This document shows positions 33,239 through 43,900 of a stretch of 64,000 nucleotides of DNA, in pieces. Numbering within the stretch: position 1 is the stretch's first letter; the number at the start of each line of letters is the position of its first letter. The DNA comes from Ditylenchus dipsaci (lineage: Eukaryota; Nematoda; Chromadorea; Rhabditida; Anguinidae). The notes below the pieces were generated by a model that was not told the DNA's origin, did not search any database, and worked only from the letters and a program-made list of their open reading frames with translations. The stretch covers positions 1 to 64,000 of the forward strand of contig SADC01000301.1 of the NCBI GenBank assembly GCA_004194705.1, in the 5' to 3' direction. The translations under genes and the position numbers were made by a program.

Positions 33239-34375
33239 CTTGGCATAAAGAACCAAAAGCTTTTGGCAAAAAGCTCTTCTTGAAATAAGAACAAAAGCTT
33301 TTGTAAAAAGCTTTTCTTGGCATAAAGACCTCGAAAGCTTTTGCAAAAAGCTTTTCTTGGCATTAAGAACCAAAAGCTTTTGTAAAAAGCTTTTCTTGGC
33401 ATAAAGACCTCGAAAGCTTTTGTAAAAAGCTTTTCTTGCATTAAGAACCAAAAGCTTTTGTAAAAAGCTTTTCTTGGCATAAAGACCTCGAAAGCTTTTG
33501 CAAAAAGCTTTTTCTTGGCATTAAGAACCAAAAAGCTTTGTAAAAAGCTTTTCTTGGCATAAAGACCTCGAAAGCTTTTGCAAAAAGCTTTTCTTGGCAT
33601 TAAGAACCAAAAAGCTTTTGCAAAAAGCTTTTCTTGGCATTAAGAACCAAAAAGCTTTTGGCAAAAAGCTCTTCTTGAAATAAGAACCCAAAAGCTTTTG
33701 TAAAAGCTTTTCTTGGCATAAAGACCTCGAAAGCTTTTGCAAAAAGCTTTCTTGGCATTAAGAACCAAAAAGCTTTTGTAAAGCTTTTCTTGGCATAAGA
33801 CCTCGAAAGCTTTTGTAAAAAGCTTTTCTTGGCATTAAGAACCAAAAAGCTTTTGTAAAAAGCTTTTCTTGGCATAAAGACCTCGAAAGCTTTTGCAAAA
33901 AGCTTTTCTTGGCATTAAGAACCAAAAGCTTTTGCAAAAAGCTTTTCTTGGCATTAAGAACCAAAAAGCTTTTGGCAAAAAGCTCTTCTTGAAATAAGAA
34001 CCCAAAGCTTTTGTAAAAAGCTTTTCTTGGCATAAGACCTCGAAAGCTTTTGCAAAAAGCTTTTCTTGGCATTAAGAACCAAAAAGCTTTTGTAAAAAGC
34101 TTTTCTTGGCATAAAGACCTCGAAAGCTTTTGTAAAAAGCTTTTCTTGGCATTAAGAACCAAAAAGCTTTTGTAAAAAGCTTTTCTTGGCATAAAGACCT
34201 CGAAAGCTTTTGCAAAAAGCTTTTCTTGGCATTAAGAACCAAAAAGCTTTTGTAAAAAGCTTTTCTTGGCATAAAGACCTCGAAAGCTTTTGTAAAAGCT
34301 TTTCTTGGCATTAAGAACCAAAAGCTTTTGCAAAAAGCTTTCTTGCATTAAGAACCAAAAAGCTTTTCTCAGCTT

Positions 34376-35149
34376 TTTTTTTCGAATGCTAGGATCGGTC
34401 CCGAGGTGTAGCTTATAGAGAAGTTTGACTGTATGTTGAACTAGTCAAAATCCCACCGCAGAGTGGCCAGAAGCCCCTAAAAGTGGGTTTTTTGGGGGAC
34501 TGAAAAGGGGGGGGGCGACGGTAAATTTTTTTGCGAAAATTCGATTGGGCGGATCAGAACTCTAGTCCGATGGGCTTAATCGCTCAGAATTTCACCCTAG
34601 ACCACTCGAGACCACTATAAACTTGAAATTGTGAGCGATTAAGTCCATCAGACTGAAATTATAGTCACTTTGGGATGGTCGGTGGTTGAACATATTTTCT
34701 GACTGAAAAATTTTAATTCCCGCAAAATTTACTGCAGGAGATCAGTATTTTGCTTGAAATTCAAATTTACTGCGGGAAATCAGTATTTTACTGCGTGAAA
34801 TCAATTTCAGCCAAAAATTATTTACTTTGATATTTTTTGTCTTGAAGGGAATTCAAATTCGACATGAACTTTCTGATTGCTGTTAAATATCAGTTTTTTC
34901 AAGTAATTGGCCATGCTGAACACGAATCTGGTGTCAGAATTTTGATTTTGCTAGTTCTTGTCGCCAAACTGTGTTTTAGGACAAAATTTCATGCTTGTTT
35001 TACTTTTGCTAGACAGCCCAAAAGCTATTTTCATCTGACTTTAAAGCACTATGTGGTGCTATTTTTAATGCTGATTCTGAAAAAAAATACCTAACTGAAT
35101 GAGTCGTCGAGAAAATCGGGTTTTTTGGGGATTTCACTTTAGTTAGGAG
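34376..35149. other. Interval without a supported gene
   Basis: AT-rich. 34380-34432 ends AGCTTATAGAGAAGTTTGACTG before TA, a solo pogo-like right end repeated at about 41135-41180. 34733-34810 has three TTTACTGCGGGAAATCAGTA-type repeats. Confidence 0.5.
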
Positions 35150-35573
35150 CAGTGATGGGTCCGCCCCGCCCGGGGCTCCCAAAATGCGCTTCGCACCGCC
35201 CCGCATGGGCGGTGCGGTGATGCAAAGGCAAAGTGTTGGGCTGGAACGGGCTATGGAGCGCACGGAGCCCATTTATTTGTCCAAACATTGCAAGAAGGCT
35301 AAAAATTTTCGAATTTCAATGAAAATTGGCTTTTGAACAGGCTAAAACATAATAACAGTTGAAAAAACCACCGTAAATGCTTCATAACCCGGTGCGGTGC
35401 GCCCCGGGGCGCCCCGCCCCAGTGTATGGAGCGGTTCCGGGCGATAATCTTGCGCCGCTGGACGCTGCTAGTCTGGAAAACCCTGGGGCGTGGGACGGTG
35501 CTGATGCAAAGGTCTGGAAATCACCGGGGCGTGGGGCGGTGCTGGGGCGAAAATTGCTTGCTTACCATCACTG
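35150..35573. mobile_element. GC-rich hAT MITE with 8-bp target duplication GTTAGGAG
   Basis: Ends CAGTGATGGGTCCGCCCCGC and CTTACCATCACTG are flanked by GTTAGGAG at 35142-35149 and 35574-35581. Subterminal GC-rich direct repeats (CCGGGGCGTGGGGCGGTGCTG) face GCACCGCCCC-type repeats on the left. Confidence 0.92.
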
Positions 35574-36132
35574 GTTAGGAGGTCCGATTTTGTGATATCC
35601 GTGCTTAGCAGGTCCTAATACCCCCGCGTCAACCGTTGTAACAATCTGGAGTATGCGGAGTAAATTGGAGTAAATTATTTATTTTAATAATATGTGAATA
35701 GTATCAATGTGTAAAATTTTATTAAACATTCACCGTGTTCTCTCTAATAGACAGTCCACAACTAATGGAAAAAACTAGGGTCTGCAGAAAAGTATGTGGT
35801 GATGGATTGATAAACCCTGTTTTATTGCATTCTTAACAAAAAGCCATTTTGCTGAGTGTGAAATTTATCTGGGCCATCTAGTAAGAATACGGCATTAAGT
35901 GTACATGCACACAATAGATGAATACAAACACAGATAGATCAGAATCACAACCAATACACACGAAAAAACAAATAAACAGATAAAAAATTTAAAAAAAAAC
36001 ATAAAACTATTAATACAAAATAATTAAAAACTTAATTTAGAAATCAGCATTTAGTTTAGTTCAAATAGGAGACTGATCAATACAAAATGCAATATTTTTT
36101 CATATTAACAAAAAAATGATAGTAAGTGATGA

Positions 36133-39100
36133 CTAGTTGGAAAGACAAGCATAAAAGCGCAACCAATTTCTCGGATTACAGACCCCCTCCACAATAACCA
36201 TATAGACTTCAAGTTCATCGATCTCAAACTCATTGGAAGGGACTAGAGCAGGACTGGCAAAAGTTTCACAAGGGTAGCTCAGGCCTCGGGTCAGTTCATC
36301 TCGGATTGCTATGGCGTCTCCACCCCCACTTCCTATCTGAAAAAAATTTATTTTTTCAATAAAAAAATTGGCGCTAGTAGCGAAGTAGAGGTCAAAAATT
36401 TCTAATTTTTTTCAAATACTAGCATAAAATGTCCTTGCCACTGGTTGCATGAAAATTTTATTAGACGGTTTAGAAATTTTTTGGATTTAGGATTTATTTT
36501 TACTCATCTTCAATTTCAGCTTTTCTATGAGCTCGTCAATAATCTGCAGAGGCACATAAAGGGTCTGCCTGGGAGAAGAATATCATACAGTCGAACCTAG
36601 ATATAACGACACCCCAAAAGTTCGTTCCCGCCTAGGGTCCGACACTTTTTTTAACCCAGTTTTTGAATGTTTCTGCCAGTCCTGTTTTCACAGTCTGGTC
36701 CAAATATCGTGAGGATTACGATTTTGCCGATCGTTATTTGAAAAGAGAATAAATTTTGGATTAAAAAAAGTAAAAACTCCATATAACGACACCTGTTTTC
36801 AAAAAGAGGTGTCGTTATATCGAGTTTTGACTTTTTTAACCCAAAATTTTTTCGGACTGTGAAACAGAACTGACAAAAACATTCGAAATTGGGTTGAAAA
36901 AGGTGTCGGACCCTAGGCGGGACGAAATTTTGGGGGTGTCGTTATATTGAGGTTTGACTGTATATTACAAAAGTATATTACAAGAAACTAAACAGTGCTC
37001 AATAAGTTATACAAGTGGATCGTCGGCACAGTGACAAGTCTTTATTTCGCCGATCAGACTTGAAGAGACTGGAGGGAAGATTCGGTCCTAGTGACAATCC
37101 GATGCCAAAATATGCCTTGGTCCCCTCTGTTGTTTTTTTGATGATAACAGCTTGGTCCCCTGTTATTATGCTTATTGTAACACTGTGACTATGGTGATCA
37201 GAGTGATTATGGTTAAGATGATCATCTTTAATATGATCACCTTAAAAAAACAAAAGGGACTAAGCTGTTTTTCAAGAAAAAATAACAGGGGGACCAAGGC
37301 ATATTTTGGCACCGGATTGTTCACTAGCACCCAAGATTATTGCTTGAACCACTCACCCGAAAAGTTTCAGGCTCTTGCAGAATCTCTGGCGCTATTCCAC
37401 AATGTGAGGGAGATTTGCCTTGGTCTCCCTGTAGTTTTATGGCTTAGTCAAGGGTGGGAACATATTTTATACTATGTTTAACCATTAGTCCAGGCTATGT
37501 TTAAAGGACCATACTTGTTGATGCAAATGAGAATTTCACAAATTCAAATGCGCGCGGGACATTTCTCTTTGGTCTCTCACTGTACTCTTTGGAGTCGCTT
37601 GAGTAAAGAGTAGTGTGTGAGACAAAAGAGAAGTGTCCGCGCGCATTTGAATTTGCCAAATTTTCATTTGCATCGACAAGTATGGTCCTTTAATTCCGTC
37701 CTAACGTACGCTGGCCAGCCTTTACATAGGCCTAAAAAGTCTTAAAACCACAGGGGGACCAAAACAAGGGGTGCGATCGAGTGATGGGTGCGGAATGCAA
37801 GTTGCCGACATCAAGTACAAACGATACTATCCCCGAGAATTATTTTTTGTTTGACTTTAAGATTAAATTTATTGAAAAAGCTGCATAGAAATTTTTTTAA
37901 CAATCAATATATTATGAATTTTATAAAAAATAGTTATATCATGTAATTTATGTGGTTTCTTAGAGTAGGACTACTTAAAATATCTATATTGCTGCGCTAC
38001 ATTCGATTGTTTATACCCTTAGAGATAATAATATTTAGACGTCATAGGCAATATTTTACATACCGTATATACTCTAATAGGCTAAAATGTCGAGTTATAT
38101 TTAATCAACCAAAAATCAGAAAATTTCGAGGTCAATCTCGAGATTTTTGGTGAAAGTACAAAATCCAAAAAGTGGAATCAAAATCAACGCAAAAACGGCT
38201 CTGCGAAAAAGTTCTGCAGTTTGAGATATAGGTCTTCAAAGTAGGGGGTGCCGAGCTATTAGAGTAAATACGATACTTTTTTCGACAAAAAATGAAAAAA
38301 AACATTGAAAGAACCTCTTTTTAGGAAACTCGAAAAAATTTAGCAAATAAAACCAACTAACAATTAAAAAGCGATCGCCAGCGGTCATGAACATCTGCGG
38401 ACAACTATCTGGATGGTCACTATTCTGTCCTGCCCAACCGTAAACTACCGGGAGTTGGAGTTCTGGGTGCAGATGCCACACAAACGATTCTCCAGTACCT
38501 GGAATAAAGTAGACAATGAAATTTAGTTACTATTCCATTGTAAAAAGTTGGTTTTGGGGGGGGGGGGGGTACAGCGGAATAGGTCCTTATTTTGGGGGGG
38601 GGGGGGGGGGGTTTGTACACTGGAATAGCTTTGGGGGGGGGGGGGGGGGTACAATGGAATAGCGGCGAAATTTATTTTACTAATTCAGCAGTAAACTGAC
38701 CAAAGTAGCGCGTCTTTGCCCGTTCTCTAACATCTCTTCTCTCCGTCCAGCAACTTGAACAGTAGGCTCCAAATATCTGACCACTGACTGAGCGTATCAC
38801 TAATAGTGTTTGGTCTGCGTCATCAATTCTGTAATTACGCAAATTTGGGGGCAAAATATTAATAACTATTGATATTTTTACTAAAATTAAAAAAAAATCA
38901 GGGATTTGTAAATCTCTTAATGTCATTGACAAAAACACTCAAGCTGGCGGAGAAGTGAACTTTCTAACAGTCAACTAAAAACAAAAACTTTTTATTTCAT
39001 GGGTTGAGTCAAAAATCAACATTTTCAACATTCGATTAGAAAATTCGAAAACAAAGGGTCTAGTCGGCAAGACTAGAATCGGAGAAAGGGTATGAATTTA

Positions 39101-40938
39101 GCCAGGACCCGCCCTGGTACTATTTTTGAGTGAAATATTGCCTTGAAATTTTTCAAGCTCAGAAGACCAAATTCTCGCCTTCTCTACCCTAGACCGAAAA
39201 ACCCGACTTTGAGACCTGCTTGAGACTCTTGAGCCAACTATAAAACATCGAGCCAAGTAGTCTTAGATTGAGACATAAAAATTTCTTGATTTTCCCAAAA
39301 TTATCTCCACTAAAAACTCACTGGGTCCATAATTGCACAAAACTAGCGCCATGTTCAGACAGTCTAAAGAGCAGTTGCGGCGTTTCCAGCTGATATCTGC
39401 TAGGCAGGGCAGCAATCAGTTCACTAGCAGCCTCGGTGTCAATAATTTTGGACTCAAATGCGGCGGTGTAGATGCTGCGATGAGGTCGCACCCCAGCTTG
39501 CTGGCTGTGTTTCTCAGCCCTGCGTCTGGCTACCTCCTCTCGAAACTTGTTTCGTAGTGCTTTTGACGCTGCTCAAAGGTGGAGTGCTTGAAGTTGCGGA
39601 TAGCACAGCCCATGTCTAGCAGAGTTTGCACGGAGATAGGACAATTTTCAGCCAAGTGGATGATCTGGTTGTTGATCTCAGCAATCCTCTCGTCCACTGA
39701 ACCTGCACTGGAGTCATTGGGTAGACCAGCTGGGGCTGTAAAGAATTATTTAGTTTTTAATAAATTACAGTCGACTCTCTTTGTGACATACCCTTACGGA
39801 ACGGTATCAGGGCTAAATTACAAAGACGGCTGCTTTAAGCAATACGCTTCCAAATAAACAAAATATTTATGAACATTGTAGGAGTAATGCCTCGCACAGT
39901 ATGCAATAAAAAATGCTGAAAAAAGTCAACAATCCTTACTCACAATCCTCACTCGGATTGTGAGTATTGTGAGTGATGATTGTTGACTTTTTTGACATTT
40001 TAAATTCACAAAAAGTTTATTAATAGTTTATCTGGTAGCTCTAAATCTCAGCTACAAAATGACACCAAAAGAATGGGGTTGGAAATTCAAAAAAAAGTTA
40101 TGATCATTTCCGAGTGAGAATTGTTGAATTTACAGTCCACCATTTTGAACAAGGCCTAAGGCGTGTTTTTTTCCTGTTGACTACTTTTCTCAAAATGACT
40201 CAAGATGAGACCCGTCATTAACTGTAGAATTTCTCGTACAATATACGACAAATTCTACAGTTGTTCGTTTTTGAAAGCTTTTGATTAGTTTATTATCGGG
40301 TGAAAAAACCATTGATCTTGGAATTTTCGCTTGCCGGAAAAAAACATGCCTCACCTCCTGAAGGTCAGGGCGTATCATATAAAGTGCACGTTATAGACAG
40401 AGTAGGCTGTAGTATAGTTTGAAAAAGATTGAACTTTTTATCTCTGGTTCAAAACAAATCGAAGCCTGGCTTCCGAAAACTTAGGCTGGGATAAATTCGG
40501 CAAAAACGATATTTGGCAAAACGAAATCTCGGTTTTCCTAATGTTTCAATGGATTTTTGGTTTGAAGTACCGCTTTTTAAGTGTTCTATGTTTGCTCTTT
40601 GCTATCATCTTTGTGTTCCGGCCTCAGGCATCTTCTCTTTTTGTCCTAGTTTAGTTTTAGTTTTTATTTTTATTTCCGATAATCTTTTCTTTAACATATT
40701 TTTGTCTAAACTTTTACAGCGGACTGCTATATATTGTGTCATTCTCCAGGGTACGCACTATGTAGTGGTTTGGCTTTACAAATTGATCATTATTTCCCCA
40801 TACTCACCTGTGGGAGGTTTGGACCTAGTTGGCAGCGTGGAAGACCTGATCAGAGGGAAATGCCTCCTCTGAGTTGCTGAATTACGACTGCTAACAGGGT
40901 CAGTGCCCGAGTTTGGCTCCTTGCTTCTGTCTTTGTAC
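36133..40938 (-). CDS. TBC1D24: TBC1D24-type gene, exons 9-13: linker and TLD domain
   Basis: A Ser/Arg linker (KEPNSGTDPVSSRNSATQRR) is followed by a helical segment, then TLD: ELIAALPSRYQLETPQLLFR, SEHGASFVQLWTQ, DDADQTLLVIRSVSGQIFGA, CSSCWTERR, RYFGTGESFVWHLHPE, PQMFMTAGDRFLI, GSGGGDAIAIRDELTRG, PCETFASPAL and FEIDELEVYMV, ending at TAG 36133-36135. HGASF, the FGT.ES.V strand and the GGG.AI....L.RG.S..C.TF.. motif are classic TLD signatures. Confidence 0.93.
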
Positions 40939-43900
40939 CTAAAAAAACTATCTTTATCAGGATTCACATTTTTGAAAGCGAAATCTGGACCTTACCACAA
41001 ATAAACCAGAGAAAGGGTGACTCTTAGCAGCATTTTGTGTCCTAAAAATAATTTCTACATATAGTATTATGGAGGTTCCAAAGAGGGTATATTCTGTATA
41101 ATATACTCCCTCTATACCCCCCTATAAGTTACAGCTGGGATCGTTCCTTAGGGTGTAGCTTATAGAGAAGGTTGACTGTAGTACGCTTTTTGTATTCCTA
41201 GCGAAGAAACATACCATAAAACATTGATAGCTGTTTGGAAATTTGTTTCAGTACAGAACTTTTTGAAATTAAATTCAAATCCTATATACTAAAAGAGAGT
41301 TTGTGTCCGTCCGTCCGATTTTGTCTCAAAAATGTCTCAAAATTGTCGTTTAAAAGTTGGTCTCGAGAGGATTTCATTGCTGCGAGAGTTTTGTCGCTTG
41401 CTCATTTTTATTTCTTGCGCATGTTGAGCAGTTGGCTCTCTGAGATAATTTCGTGCTCGAGTCTCATCTTTCTCATGGTTGTTTTGTGAATCATCCATAT
41501 ACTTGGATAAAATTTTTATTTTCTGAAGAATTTTTGTGCTCGAGCCTTTTTAAATTCTTTTGAGAATTTCTTGATTCAAATATGATTCATACTACAGTCC
41601 AGGTGCTCAATAGTGGTAAATACTTGAAGTGCTTGGACTGTACTGTTGTTCATGGTTGTATCTCAAACTGAAGAATGAATAAGTCAAGATATTTAAGGGT
41701 AAGACTGTGGTTCATGATGCGGTCTCATTGTTGTTTTAATTTTTTCCTAATTTTACTCAAGCATGTTTTGTTTTTGTGAATTGTATTCCACCTTGAATCA
41801 AGTATGAATCACGTTACATTCCAGCTGCCACAATGATGGTAAATATTTGAAGTGGTTGGGCTGTGCGGTGATTTATGGTTGATTCTCAAAGTAAAACGCA
41901 ACAAAGTAGAGGTACTTGAGAAAAAGCGTGACTTCAAGCATGCTATCGTGGATCATAATTAAACCTTCATGATTACCTCTTCTCATGTTACATGGTCATG
42001 TTTCACGTGTCATGATTATGTCTTTGTCTCATAGTTATGTTTCGTGAACATCTCTCATGGTTCTGTCTCATGCGATTGGTCATGACTCATTTCTCATGTT
42101 AAATGTCCCTATGATGATGTGTCACGTGTCATTCTTTGGTTGATTCGACTTACTGCTTAAAATAAGTTGTGGTCATTATTTATTCGTATAATTTTCAGGT
42201 GCTCATGTCAGGAGTCGTCTATTCTCACTATTCAAGCGTTCGAACCGACGGCTGCCTTTTGGTCTCTGGTTGTAGCAAGATTTCCTGTTAAATGCCTCAA
42301 GAATAATGTTCATTAAATCACAGTAATATCATTGTCTGTATTTGTTTGTCAATAAAGCTTGGGGTTTTCGCAATGTCTAATTACATGTATGGTCTTTCGT
42401 TTGCGGTATCGTAATACAGATGCGTTGTGCCCATGCATTATTACTTGCTTTTTATCTGTCAAATTAAAGGGAGTTGGTTGACCTCGAGATGTGAATTCCC
42501 TGAGTCGTTTCGTGTTTCATTTGCGCATTGTTAGCATCATAAGCATTCAGCTTGCTAACATGGTTAAATCACGTTTTCTCCGGTACGTGACAATTTATCA
42601 CAACGGACAGTTTACCACAACTCCTTAAAAAGGGACAATTTATCACATCAGACAAAAATGGGACAATTTATCACAACTCTGTTAAATCGGAAAATTTTTC
42701 ACAATCAAACAAAAAGGGACACTTTATCACAACCACACCATCTGAATCGATGATCGAACAAAGGCCTTTTTTCCCAAAACTGAAATCAAACGATGAGTTT
42801 TTTTTTAACAAACATAACAACAATCATGTCATGGTTATGTCTTTGTCTCATAGTTATGAACATCTCTCATGGTCCTGTCTTATGCGATTAGTCATGACTC
42901 ATTTGTCATGTTTAATGTCTCACATGCTAATTTCTTAAGTGTTTTCAACCTCCTGCTTAAAAAAAATTGTTGGCATTATTTATGAAGTCTTGCAATATCA
43001 AGTCTTGCAATTACATATTAGCCATCCTATGTATTTTAGGTATTCCGTCTCCTGAAAAAATGTTGGTTGATGATTCAATCATGGATAACCTGCAGGGTGG
43101 CCTTTTGCTAAATGAAAACTCTATGACAAAAGACTTGCAAGGAGTTGTGACACCATCAAAGAAAAGAAGCGCTCCATTCTGTCAACTTATCGTTCGATTC
43201 CGAAATTGATTGTTGGCGAGCAATACATGTAACACTTTTTTTTTTTTTATGAGTGAAAAAATATATATTTTCATAGTGATCTACTGCTGCAGGTGGTGTG
43301 CATGGAGGATGTGATAACTTTTGACAAGAAGCATAAGATTCGAAGTATCGTTGGAAGTGATGGCAAAATCCCGCCAAACTTTATTCAGCTTAGTGCCTGG
43401 GATCAGTTTCGCGACTCTTTCGCTGTTTCAACTCATACTCAGTGCCTGAATTCATCGTTCGACGGCAATTTTTCCTCATTTATCTCTCTTTTGGTAATAT
43501 ATCAGTTCTTTGTGTCATGTCGATTGCTTTGTTCCTTAAGGGCAAAACAGTGGTTCTGAAAAGTGTCTCGGTTGTAGCTCCTCCAAAAGACAAACTCTAC
43601 AATCTTGGAAATGTGGAAATGGCTCTTAGTTTCAAAGATGCCTCTGCAGTGACAGTCGTTTCCGATCCTTCTTTGATTATTGAAAAAGACATGAGCGAAT
43701 ATTTCAATTTCCTTCAAAAATGCAAATTTTACCTGAACGGTGGCTGTTTCTCTCCTGTGACCCTCAAGGATCTCAAAAATTCTACAAAAGTTTTTGGAAT
43801 GTAAGTCTTTTGAAAAAAAAAATAGAGAATCAATGCAGTATTTCAGAGACCTGAAGATATATCTGAAACACATCGAGCCTATTCGACACTTTGTGAGAGA

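Larger units (their letters stand above)
32060..34375. repeat. AAGCTTTT array, right arm (expanded, interrupted)
   Basis: About 30 units alternate between TTCTTGGCATTAAGAACC and TTCTTGGCATAAAGACCTCG forms separated by AAAGCTTTTGCAAAAAGC, forming a higher-order repeat. A 1.1-kb element (32140-33238) splits the array after 75 bp. Long open frames here are repeats read through, not genes. Confidence 0.92.

Noticed and set aside
33046..34311. Long minus-strand open frames (up to 184 codons) with repeats of PRKAFYKSF and KKSFLQKL
   Set aside because: They are read-throughs of the AAGCTTTT tandem array; period and composition follow the DNA repeat and no start or splice context exists.
37152..37481. 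A 109-codon plus-strand frame
   Set aside because: Composed of CCTTGGTCCCC MITE sequence in a TBC1D24 intron.
40513..40872. A 119-codon plus-strand frame
   Set aside because: Its right end is antisense to TBC1D24 exon 9, and the rest is T-rich intron.
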